From contig JAVBOY010000029.1 of NCBI GenBank assembly GCA_031550085.1, forward strand, positions 1-64,000: DNA of 64,000 nt, written 5' to 3'. The notes beneath the pieces are model-generated. The model was not told the DNA's origin, searched no databases, and saw only the letters and a program-made list of their open reading frames with translations. Source of the DNA: UBA4417 sp031550085 (GTDB lineage: Bacteria > Bacteroidota > Bacteroidia > Bacteroidales > UBA4417). The position numbers and the translations under genes are program-made. Shown here piece by piece: positions 8,655 through 16,437 of the stretch; position 1 is the first letter of the stretch; every line of letters starts with the position of its first letter.

Positions 8655-9203
8655 ATGAAAGCTTTAAAAATTATTTTACTCATTATTGCCATCCTTATTG
8701 TGTTGGCGGTCATTGCATATGCTTATTACGGCGGGTTTAAAAAAATCACCTTCCTGACCGAACAATAAGGCGGCGAAACTTTGGTGTATGAAGAGATGAC
8801 CGGCGACTACAGCCAAACGCCGGCCCTACAAGACAAAATTTATAATGCCTTGTTGAAAGACGAAAACATTGCTACCACAAAGGGTTTCGGTATTTATTAC
8901 GACGATCCGAAAAAAGTGGAAAAAGCCAAATTACGTTCCGAAGTCGGATGTATTGTCGAAGGATTGGATAGCACGGCTGTTGCGACGCTCTCAGCAAAAT
9001 ACAAGGTAAAAACCCTGCCGGTCACCAACTGTTTGGTAACGGAATTCCCGTTTAAAGGAAAAATGTCTGTATTAATAGGCCTTCTAAAAGTATATCCCGC
9101 CCTTGAAAAGTATGGTAAAGAACATCCCATGGGCGATGCCCCCATGATGGAGATTTACGATATTCCGAATAAAAAAATCACGTATCGGAAAGAATTAAAA
9201 TAA
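8655..9203 (+). pseudogene. Membrane-anchored GyrI-like domain protein with in-frame TAA at codon 38
   Basis: From the ATG at 8655 the frame encodes one transmembrane helix (LKIILLIIAILIVLAVIAYA) and a short linker ending FLTEQ, then a TAA at 8766-8768. The same frame continues without interruption through GGETLVYEEMTGDY to a stop at 9203, and this second part is a GyrI-like effector-binding domain of about 145 aa. A single base change (CAA to TAA) explains the stop, because the surrounding residues fit an uninterrupted protein. A restart at TTG 8781 or GTG 8784 would give the soluble domain without its anchor. It is most likely a recent nonsense mutation. Readthrough and sequencing error are alternatives. 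It lies 2 nt before the AlkD-like gene. Confidence 0.75.
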
Positions 9204-9205
9204 AG

Positions 9206-9940
9206 ATGTCTACTACAAAAACAAATAAAGCAATCCTTGAGCACATCCGGCAGGAGTTAAAAAATGCAGTAGATGAAAAAACGTTGCATTCTGCCGCCCG
9301 GTTTTTCAAGGAAAATGAAAAAATAACCTTGTATGGCGTCAAAACAGCGCTGGTTCAAAAGATTGCCAAGGAAATTTTTCAAGAAATCAAAGACAAACCG
9401 AAACAGGAAATTTTTGATTTGTGTGAAGAGTTTTGGCGTTCCGGTTATATGGAAGAATCCTTTGTGGCTTGCAACTGGAGTTATGCGGTTCGTAAAAAAT
9501 ACGAACCGGCCGACTTTGAAGTGTTCGAACGTTGGATTCAAAACTATGTCGGCAATTGGGCTTCCTGCGATACCTTATGCAACCATACGGTGAGCGAATT
9601 TTTGGAAGTTTATCCTCAATTTTTGCCGAAACTTGTTGTATGGACAAAATCCGAAAACCGCTGGATGCGCCGGGCTGCAGCTGTTTCGCTGATTATTCCG
9701 GCCCGCAAGGGACTATTTTTGGACGTTATTTTTGAAATAGCAACCGCTTTATTGACCGACAAGGACGATTTGGTACAAAAAGGCTATGGATGGATGCTCA
9801 AGGCTGCCAGCGAGGTCCACCATCAAAAAGAAGTATTTGATTTTGTCATTCGCTACAAAGCCGTGATGCCCCGGACGGCCTTGCGCTATGCCATCGAAAA
9901 AATGCCTCCGGAGCTAAAAATGCAAGCTATGTCAAAATAA
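9206..9940 (+). CDS. DNA alkylation repair protein (AlkC/AlkD-type HEAT repeats)
   Basis: This 244-aa all-helical protein is built of HEAT-like repeats. NWSYAVRKKY, WIQNYVGNWASCDTLCNH and WMRRAAAVSLI match the AlkD family, in which an Asp in the NW..D segment lines the lesion-binding groove; here the corresponding Asp is in NWASCDTLC. AlkD-like enzymes excise N3/N7-alkylated purines without base flipping. The gene follows the interrupted GyrI-like gene after 2 nt, so they probably share a transcript. A strong terminator follows immediately. Confidence 0.88.
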   Translation: MSTTKTNKAILEHIRQELKNAVDEKTLHSAARFFKENEKITLYGVKTALVQKIAKEIFQEIKDKPKQEIFDLCEEFWRSGYMEESFVACNWSYAVRKKYEPADFEVFERWIQNYVGNWASCDTLCNHTVSEFLEVYPQFLPKLVVWTKSENRWMRRAAAVSLIIPARKGLFLDVIFEIATALLTDKDDLVQKGYGWMLKAASEVHHQKEVFDFVIRYKAVMPRTALRYAIEKMPPELKMQAMSK

Positions 9941-9960
9941 ATCGATAAGCTTTTCTTATG

Positions 9961-10004
9961 AAAAAACCCGGCTTTAAACTTTTTGGTAAAGCCGGTTTTT
10001 TTTT
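9961..10004 (+). terminator. Rho-independent terminator after the AlkD-like gene
   Basis: The stem AACCCGGCTTTA pairs with TAAAGCCGGTTT around a roughly 10-nt loop and is followed by a run of nine or more T's. It separates the repair genes from the first phosphate-type transporter. Confidence 0.9.
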
Positions 10005-10101
10005 ATTACAATTCATTGCACCGATTTAGGGTATCATGGGAGCGGGCTTTGTTAGGGCAGGATTACTTTGTTCCGGCAAGCCGTTTTTGGGCAAAATAAT
10101 G

Positions 10102-10109
10102 TATTTTTG
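10102..10109 (+). promoter_or_regulatory. Probable -7 box (TATTTTTG) for the first pst operon
   Basis: TATTTTTG matches the Bacteroidota sigma-ABfr -7 consensus TAnnTTTG and lies 48 nt upstream of the pstS-like ATG. I could not find a matching -33 TTTG at the usual spacing, so support is partial. Confidence 0.5.
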
Positions 10110-10157
10110 TAACATTAAGAAAGGTTAACAAATCCCATCCGGTAAAAGCTAAATACT

Positions 10158-11129
10158 ATGAAAAAATTCGGGATCCTATTGATGCTGGCAGCAATCATTG
10201 TTGGAATGATAACAAGTTGCGGGTCGGAAAAAAAGAAAAAAAATGCAGGAGAGTTACAAGGAGAAATTACGATATCGGGAGCTTTTGCCCTGTATCCTTT
10301 GGTCGTGCGATGGGCGGAGGAGTTTCGAAAAGAACATCCTGGAGTGAAAATCGATATTTCTGCCGGAGGAGCCGGTAAAGGAATGACCGATGCTTTGACA
10401 AAGATGGCCGACTTAGGGATGGTTTCCAGAGATGTACATCCGGCAGAAGTGGAAAAAGGAGCTGTTGATTTTGCCGTAGCCAAAGATGCGGTTGTTCCGA
10501 CGATCAGTGTTGATAATCCGTTGTTAGGACAAATTATGAAAAAAGGGTTATCTCGCGATGCAGCCATTGCCCTGTGGATTAATGGAAGTTATAAAACATG
10601 GGAACAATTATTGGGCACCCCAGGGAATACGCCGTTGCATGTATATACCCGTTCTGATGCTTGTGGAGCAGCAGAAACATGGGCAGCATGGTTTGGAGCA
10701 AAACAAGAAGACCTCGGGGAAACAGCTGTTTTCGGAGATCCGGGTTTGGCAATGGCCGTACAAAAAGACAAACTGGCCATCGGATATAATAATCTGAGTT
10801 ACGCGTATGATGAAAAAACGAGAAAACTGAATCCCGGAATTGCCATTATCCCGATGGATGTGAATAACAATGGGAAAGTCGACGATGACGAACTTTTTTA
10901 TGATACCAAAGATCAAATGATCGAAGCGATTATGCAGGATCACTACCCCTCTCCGCCTGCCAGGGATTTGTATCTGGTGTCGAATGGGATTCCGGAAAAA
11001 CCGGAGGTCCGGGCATTTCTGGAATTTATCCTGACCAAAGGACAGGAGTTTAATGTGCCTGTCGGCTACATCGGGCTTTCTGAGGCAAAACTGAACAAAG
11101 GCCTCGAAAAATTGGGGATAAGAAAATAA
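10158..11129 (+). CDS. pstS: PstS-like substrate-binding lipoprotein with an EF-hand-type loop
   Basis: This 323-aa solute-binding protein feeds the permease encoded downstream. The signal peptide ends in the lipobox ITSC (Cys21), so it is a lipoprotein, unlike the second PstS of this window. The fold is PBP-like/PstS family (ITISGAFALYPLVVRW, SAGGAGKGM, ADLGMVSRDV, AVAKDAVVP). Residues 234-245 (DVNNNGKVDDDE) form a textbook calcium-binding EF-hand loop, with oxygen ligands at loop positions 1, 3, 5, 9 and 12 and Gly at position 6. The ligand-binding segments differ from the canonical phosphate set seen in the second PstS (KGSDT, GGGSGVGI), so the substrate may be phosphate at another affinity or a different oxyanion. 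It is the first gene of a four-gene operon. Confidence 0.82.
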   Translation: MKKFGILLMLAAIIVGMITSCGSEKKKKNAGELQGEITISGAFALYPLVVRWAEEFRKEHPGVKIDISAGGAGKGMTDALTKMADLGMVSRDVHPAEVEKGAVDFAVAKDAVVPTISVDNPLLGQIMKKGLSRDAAIALWINGSYKTWEQLLGTPGNTPLHVYTRSDACGAAETWAAWFGAKQEDLGETAVFGDPGLAMAVQKDKLAIGYNNLSYAYDEKTRKLNPGIAIIPMDVNNNGKVDDDELFYDTKDQMIEAIMQDHYPSPPARDLYLVSNGIPEKPEVRAFLEFILTKGQEFNVPVGYIGLSEAKLNKGLEKLGIRK

Positions 11130-11220
11130 TCTCTCGCAAAGAGCTGAAAAATAAAATGATTCAACTCCCTTCCCTTTTATGTAAAATGTCCACCCATCAT
11201 CGTGGTAAAGCCGGCGCGCT

Positions 11221-12117
11221 ATGAAAATTTCTTTTAGAATACTGAAAGATAAAGTAGCAGGGGGAGTTATGTTTGCTTTGACCATCCTATCGTTACTTCT
11301 GGTAATTGCGATGGCCATCGGGTTGTACTTAAAATCTGCTCCGGTATTGGAAGGGCGCTCTTTGACAAGCCTTCTCTTCTCCAGTAGCTGGAAACCGTTG
11401 AAAGGAGAATTTGGCTTTTTGCCGTTTATCATGGGAACCTTGTGGGTAACCGGGATTGCCGTGATTATTGCGTTGCCGGTTTCCTTGCTTGCAGCTGTTT
11501 TTCTTACGGAATATGCCAAACCGGTACTAAAAAAATATGTTTTCCCGGCTTTGGATATTTTGGCGTCTTTGCCCTCTGTCGTTTATGGTGTTTGGGGAAG
11601 CCTGATCATTGTTCCTTGGATATCGCTCAAACTGGCGCCTCGCTTTGTGGAGTATTCTACCGGTTATAGCGCTTTAGCCGGAGGAATTGTTTTGGGGGTG
11701 ATGATTCTGCCTTTGCTGGTTAGTTTATTTATTGAATTATTTTCATCGGTTCCCCAGGATATGCGTGAAGCTTCCCTCAGCTTGGGAGCTACCAAATGGC
11801 AAACGACCAAACAGGTGGTACTTCGTAAAACGGTGCCGGGAATGGTTGCTTCGTTGGTGTTGGCCGTTTCAAGAGCATTCGGAGAAACCATTGCGGTATT
11901 GATGGTTTGTGGTAACCTGCCCCAGGTTCCAAACGCTGTTTTTGACAGTTGTTATCCCATTCCGGCTTTAATTGCCAATAACTACGGTGAAATGTTGTCG
12001 TTGCCGTTGTACGAAGCGGCATTAATGTTTGCTGCTTTGATATTATTTGTTGTTGTTTTGCTGTTCAATGTGGCCTCCCGGGTTATTTTATACCGGATAG
12101 AAAAGAAATTTGCGTAA
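11221..12117 (+). CDS. pstC: PstC-type ABC permease (first system)
   Basis: This 298-aa integral membrane protein has about six transmembrane segments and a typical MetI-like permease core. The cytoplasmic EAA-type loop that docks on the ATPase is MREASLSLGATKWQT, followed by RAFGETIAVLMVCGN. The N-terminal part (LLFSSSWKPLKGEFGFLPFI) matches the conserved periplasmic segment before the core helices in PstC/PstA. It is close to the usual 280-320 aa and has no loop insertion, in contrast to the second PstC. Its TAA shares its last base with the next ATG (TAATG), so translation is coupled to pstA. Confidence 0.88.
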   Translation: MKISFRILKDKVAGGVMFALTILSLLLVIAMAIGLYLKSAPVLEGRSLTSLLFSSSWKPLKGEFGFLPFIMGTLWVTGIAVIIALPVSLLAAVFLTEYAKPVLKKYVFPALDILASLPSVVYGVWGSLIIVPWISLKLAPRFVEYSTGYSALAGGIVLGVMILPLLVSLFIELFSSVPQDMREASLSLGATKWQTTKQVVLRKTVPGMVASLVLAVSRAFGETIAVLMVCGNLPQVPNAVFDSCYPIPALIANNYGEMLSLPLYEAALMFAALILFVVVLLFNVASRVILYRIEKKFA

Positions 12118-12959
12118 TGAAATTTTTTGAAGAGCGATTATTTAAGATGTTGATGATCATTGCTTTGGCGGTAGTGTTTGGCTTTGTCTTCAGCATCATC
12201 TACACGATATTTGCCAAAGGATGGGTTGCCATGAGCTGGGAGATGGTTTCAAAGCTTCCCGGAGGAGGTTTCTATATTGGAAAGGAAGGTGGATTTCTCA
12301 ATGCGATTGTTGGCTCTTTGTATATCGTGGGAGCATCCACCATACTGGGATTGTTGATTAGTATTCCTGTTGTTTTTTACCTGAATATTTATTTAAAGAA
12401 AACATCAAAAATAGCCTATGCCGCCAGGTTAGCCTACGATGTGCTCTTTGGTGTGCCATCCATTGTTTATGGTGCATTTGCATTCACGATCATGGTTTAT
12501 CTGGGAATGAAAGTTTCTTTATTGGGAGGGATTATCGTGATCACCCTGTTGATTATTCCTATATTTGTTCGTTCGATGGATGAGGTAGCCCGAAATTTTC
12601 CAAAGGACATCCTGGATGCAGCTTATTCTTTGGGAGCAACCCGTTTGGAAACCATACGGGTGGTATTACGGCAAATTGCTCCGGGAATTGCAACAGCAAC
12701 CTTGCTTTCAATAGGAAGGGCTATTGGAGATGCGGCAGCCGTGATGTTCACGGCGGGTTATACCGACAGCATACCGACATCGCTCTCTCAGCCGGCTGCG
12801 ACCTTGCCCTTGGCGGTCTTTTTTCAGTTGAGCAGCCCCATACCGGAAGTGCAGAACAGGGCCTATGCTGCTGCTTTGGTTTTGACAATCATCGTTTTAA
12901 TATTAAGCATATTGGGACGGTATTTCACGAATAAATTTTCAAAAAATAAGCTGAAATGA
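12117..12959 (+). CDS. pstA: PstA-type ABC permease (first system)
   Basis: This 280-aa membrane protein is the partner of the preceding permease. The EAA loop reads ILDAAYSLGATRLET and is followed by GRAIGDAAAVMFTAGY, where many PstA proteins have GRAxGET. The region WVAMSWEMVSKLPGGGFYIGKEGGFLNAIVGSL corresponds to the periplasmic segment before the core, quoted here only as a landmark in three pieces: WVAMSWEM, GGGFYIG and FLNAIVGSL. It overlaps pstC by one base and pstB by four bases (ATGA), indicating a tightly coupled operon. Confidence 0.87.
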   Translation: MKFFEERLFKMLMIIALAVVFGFVFSIIYTIFAKGWVAMSWEMVSKLPGGGFYIGKEGGFLNAIVGSLYIVGASTILGLLISIPVVFYLNIYLKKTSKIAYAARLAYDVLFGVPSIVYGAFAFTIMVYLGMKVSLLGGIIVITLLIIPIFVRSMDEVARNFPKDILDAAYSLGATRLETIRVVLRQIAPGIATATLLSIGRAIGDAAAVMFTAGYTDSIPTSLSQPAATLPLAVFFQLSSPIPEVQNRAYAAALVLTIIVLILSILGRYFTNKFSKNKLK

Positions 12960-13831
12960 ACATTATATCATCGGCAAATTCGATCTACACAAAATACTCG
13001 AAGTGGCAGGAATCTTCTGCGCTTCGAAGTAAAGTGAAATTATTTCGGCCGGATTACAAATTTATTCGAAAAGGAGAAGAGAGTGAATTGGTGGTGGAGA
13101 ATCTGAATGTATATATCAAAGACAACCATATTCTCAAAAATATAAACCTCAAAATTCCGGATAAAAAAATTACTTGCATTATCGGCCCCTCCGGATGCGG
13201 GAAGACAACGCTATTAAAAGCATTTAACCGATTGATCGATTCTGTGGAAGGGATTAAGATAGCGGGGAAAGTCTTGATCGACCAGGAAGATATTATCCGT
13301 AGCGGATCCGATATTACGGAACTCCGGAGAAAAATAGGCCTTATCTCGCAGAAACCATATCCTCTGCCCATGTCTATTTACGATAATGTAGCCTATGGTT
13401 GCCGTATCCACGGCATTCGAAACCGGCGGAAACTGAACATGATTGTACAGCACTATTTGAAGGCGGCAGGATTGTGGGAAGAAGTGAAAGACCGGCTTAA
13501 AACTCCGGCTGTAAGGCTTTCCATCGGCCAACAACAACGTCTTTGCCTAGCCAGGAGTTTGGCGGTAGAACCCCAGTTTATTTTGGCGGATGAAGCCACC
13601 AGCGCCCTTGACCCGTTATCTTCTAAAATCATTGAAGAGCTTTTTGTGAAACTGAAAGAGAATTATTCCATTATCATGGTAACCCATACTTTGCCTCAGG
13701 CCTTCCGGATTGCCGACTATGTCGTTTTTATGTATTTGGGAGAGGTAATAGAAGCAGGAGAAGCAGAAGAGGTATTCAATAATCCTCGTCATGAATTGAC
13801 TCGAAAATACCTTTCGGGAGGATTTAGTTAA
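12956..13831 (+). CDS. pstB: PstB-type ATPase with altered ABC signature (first system)
   Basis: This 291-aa protein powers the first transporter. Walker A is GPSGCGKTT (residues 77-85), the Q-loop region is LISQKPYPLPMSIYDNVAYG, Walker B is ILADEATSALDP, and the switch His is in MVTHTLPQA. The signature is LSIGQ (188-192) where almost all ABC ATPases have LSGGQ; the first Gly is Ile190. There is also an N-terminal extension of about 45 residues before the nucleotide-binding fold. The family match (YSIIMVTHTLPQAFRIADYVVFMYLGE in outline) is to PstB. The four-base overlap with pstA supports one operon. No terminator is evident after it. Confidence 0.85.
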   Translation: MNIISSANSIYTKYSKWQESSALRSKVKLFRPDYKFIRKGEESELVVENLNVYIKDNHILKNINLKIPDKKITCIIGPSGCGKTTLLKAFNRLIDSVEGIKIAGKVLIDQEDIIRSGSDITELRRKIGLISQKPYPLPMSIYDNVAYGCRIHGIRNRRKLNMIVQHYLKAAGLWEEVKDRLKTPAVRLSIGQQQRLCLARSLAVEPQFILADEATSALDPLSSKIIEELFVKLKENYSIIMVTHTLPQAFRIADYVVFMYLGEVIEAGEAEEVFNNPRHELTRKYLSGGFS

Positions 13832-14259
13832 AAATTTACCGGGGAATACGAGCCGTTTTTAACTTTCCGGCAAGAGAAACAGAAAACCTTCGGGGGGGGG
13901 ATTATTTGGAATTCGATAATGGTAGATTCCTTTTTATACCAAACGCTGCCTCTACTCCGAAAAACACAAGAAGTCAATAAAATTGATAGTTTACCACTAG
14001 AACGACATATATCTCACAACCCATGAGGAATGGCATTGGGATAGCATACCACAGATTTTGGAAATAAAGTTGAATCCGTGCCACCAGAATGGGTTGGAAC
14101 GAATTGTAATTGAATTGAAAACAGGTTACAATAAGAAAACTGCTTGTAAAAAGCCGCTGCTAAAACTTAACTTGAATGAAACAATATTGAAAGGATCCTG
14201 TAACAAGTGTATGATTGTTTTGCAACAAAATAAATAGGATTATCAAATTATAATAAAGA
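13832..14259. other. 428-nt gap without a recognisable gene; contains a G9 run
   Basis: The gap separates the two phosphate-type systems. It contains nine consecutive G's at 13892-13900. A plus-strand frame is free of stops from 14001 to 14237, but it has no plausible start or family resemblance. Composition is more AT-rich than the flanking genes. I see no TAnnTTTG promoter directly before the porin gene. The stretch may hold decayed sequence, but I could not identify a parent gene. Confidence 0.5.
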
Positions 14260-15525
14260 ATGAAAAAAATAACCATTTTATTGGGCTGTTTACTAGCACT
14301 TACCACAACTTTTGCGCAGCAGCAAGAACCTGAATTAACTCCTTTCGAAAAACTGGAACAACAAGTTGAATCGCAAGAAGACGCAGTGAAAATCCTGCAA
14401 AAACTCAAAGTATCGGGTTGCATACAAGCCCAATACCAACATGGTGAAAAGAATGCCTCCTTAAAAGTAGGTGCTCCCAATGAAAATAGAGAAAACTCGT
14501 TCAGCCGTTTCGGGATACGCCGCGGATTTCTGAAACTTACTTACGAAGAAGGCATTGTTTCGGGTGTCTTCCAAATCGACGTGACGGAGAAAGGTGTCGG
14601 AGTTAAGGATATTTACCTGAATATAAAAGATCCCTGGATCGGGACCAACGCAATTCGTGCCGGAGTTTTTGACCGCCCCTTTGGTTACGAAATCAGCTAT
14701 TCTTCAGCAAAACAAGAATCAGCCGAAAGGTCTACCATCTTTCAAACACTTTTCCCTGAGGAGCGGGATCTAGGTGCCATGTTTTTGCTCCAGGCCTCCA
14801 AAACGTCGCCCTGGAATTTCCTCAAACTGGAAGCGGGATTGTTTGCCGGGAACGGAATAAAACAAGAAACCGACAGCCGTAAAGATTTTATCGGGCACTT
14901 ATCGGCAAATAAGAATGCAGGCAGCGACCTTAAATTTGGCTTGGGTGTATCTTACTACAACGGCGGAGTATACCAAGGTACCGAAAACATCTATACGATG
15001 CAGGATAAAGGCTTTACATTGGATAGTGATGTAACGAATAAAGGAGAATTTGCCAAACGCGAATATTACGGATTTGACGGGCAGTGTATTATCATGAGTG
15101 CAGCAGGGATGACACAAGTTCGGGCAGAATATTTATGGGGAACCCAGCCCGGTGGGAAATTGAGCAGCAAAAGCCCCAATACGTCGGTACTTCTTGCTAC
15201 CGATACGTATGTACGCAATTTTAGCGGCGGCTATGCCATTTTGGTTCAGGATCTTGGCAAACTCCCTTTCTCGGCCGTCTTCAAATACGATTGGTACGAT
15301 CCCAATACAAAAATTTCGGGAGATGAAATCGGGCTAAACAATACCGATATCGGGGATATTGCCTATCATACTTTTGGATTAGGCATGTTGTGGCGAGCAA
15401 ACAACAACATCCGTTTACAAGCTTACTACGAAATGATTGCCAATGAAAAATCGGCAAATCTCATAGGTTTCGACAGTGATTTAAAAGACAATGTATTTAC
15501 CCTGCGATTGCAATACCGTTTCTAA
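14260..15525 (+). CDS. Phosphate-selective porin, OprO/OprP-like
   Basis: This 421-aa outer-membrane barrel has a signal peptide (ending TTFAQ) and a short coiled segment (PFEKLEQQVESQEDAVKILQ) reminiscent of the N-terminal trimerisation region of OprP-type porins. RFGIRRGFLKLTYEEG and GVFDRPFGYEISYSS fit the porin O/P family, and the chain ends in RLQYRF with a terminal Phe, as expected for BAM-dependent insertion. Its place immediately upstream of pstS supports a role in letting phosphate or polyphosphate through the outer membrane. It lies 86 nt before pstS. Confidence 0.85.
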   Translation: MKKITILLGCLLALTTTFAQQQEPELTPFEKLEQQVESQEDAVKILQKLKVSGCIQAQYQHGEKNASLKVGAPNENRENSFSRFGIRRGFLKLTYEEGIVSGVFQIDVTEKGVGVKDIYLNIKDPWIGTNAIRAGVFDRPFGYEISYSSAKQESAERSTIFQTLFPEERDLGAMFLLQASKTSPWNFLKLEAGLFAGNGIKQETDSRKDFIGHLSANKNAGSDLKFGLGVSYYNGGVYQGTENIYTMQDKGFTLDSDVTNKGEFAKREYYGFDGQCIIMSAAGMTQVRAEYLWGTQPGGKLSSKSPNTSVLLATDTYVRNFSGGYAILVQDLGKLPFSAVFKYDWYDPNTKISGDEIGLNNTDIGDIAYHTFGLGMLWRANNNIRLQAYYEMIANEKSANLIGFDSDLKDNVFTLRLQYRF

Positions 15526-15611
15526 AAACTTAATTTTTTCGTAACAAAACCGAAAACATCTTGTAATATTCCTACAATAGCTTTGCCTCGAAAATAAAAC
15601 AATAGTTTAAC

Positions 15612-16427
15612 ATGAAAAAAACGATTTTAATTTCGATGGCACTATTTACTGTTACATTCAGTGCGCACTCACAAAGAATAAAAGGTTCGGACACAGTATT
15701 GCCCTTATCTCAAAAAGAAGCGGAAAACTACAAAAAAACAAATCCTTCCAGCAATATTACCGTAACCGGAGGAGGCAGCGGCGTAGGAATATCGGCGCTA
15801 ATTGCCGGGACGACGGATATTGCCCAGGCATCGCGGAAAATAAAATTCGATGAAAAACAAAAACTACAAGAAGGCGGTAAAACAGCCAAAGAAGTGATCA
15901 TTGCATACGATGCATTGGCAGTAGTTGTCCATCCCTCTAATAAAATAGCTAATCTGACCCGCGAACAACTGGAAGGCATTTTTACCGGAAAAATCAAAAA
16001 CTGGAAAGAAGTAGGCGGTGCGGATTTGGCAATCGTTCCATATTCGCGCGAAACCTCTTCGGGTACTTATGAGTTTTTCAAAGAAAGCGTTTTGAAAAAC
16101 AAAAACTACATGAACGGAATCATGAGCATGCCAGCTACCGGAGCCATCATTCAATCCGTTAGTCAAACCAAAGGTGCGATTGGGTATGTGGGACTTGCTT
16201 ATATTAACAAGGATGTAAAAGCCATTCATGTATCATACAATGGCGGAAAAAACTATATAGAACCTTCGGTAGCCAATGCAAAAAACAAGACCTATCCCAT
16301 TGTCCGCCCGTTGTACTACTACTACGAAGCGAAATCCGAAAACAAAGTAAAAGCGTTTATTGATTATGTCCTATCTGCACCAGGACAAAAGATTGTATCT
16401 GAAATCGGGTATATAACTCTTAAATAA
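15612..16427 (+). CDS. pstS: Periplasmic phosphate-binding protein PstS (second system)
   Basis: This 271-aa protein has a cleavable signal peptide (ending SAHSQ) and no lipobox. The canonical ligand segments of PstS are present: KGSDTVLP, TVTGGGSGVGISALI, AQASRKI, and the RETSSGTYEFF segment. It delivers phosphate to the PstCA permease. Residues 118-150 include IFTGKIKNWKEVGG, which recurs in recognisable form inside the adjacent PstC. It starts the canonical pstSCAB-phoU-phoB-phoR arrangement and is only 10 nt from pstC. Confidence 0.93.
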   Translation: MKKTILISMALFTVTFSAHSQRIKGSDTVLPLSQKEAENYKKTNPSSNITVTGGGSGVGISALIAGTTDIAQASRKIKFDEKQKLQEGGKTAKEVIIAYDALAVVVHPSNKIANLTREQLEGIFTGKIKNWKEVGGADLAIVPYSRETSSGTYEFFKESVLKNKNYMNGIMSMPATGAIIQSVSQTKGAIGYVGLAYINKDVKAIHVSYNGGKNYIEPSVANAKNKTYPIVRPLYYYYEAKSENKVKAFIDYVLSAPGQKIVSEIGYITLK

Positions 16428-16437
16428 CCGATGTTGA

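Noticed and set aside
14001..14237. Stop-free plus-strand stretch of 78 codons in the pst-porin gap
   Set aside because: There is no start codon near its beginning and no family resemblance that I can name. It could be decayed sequence, but I cannot support a gene.
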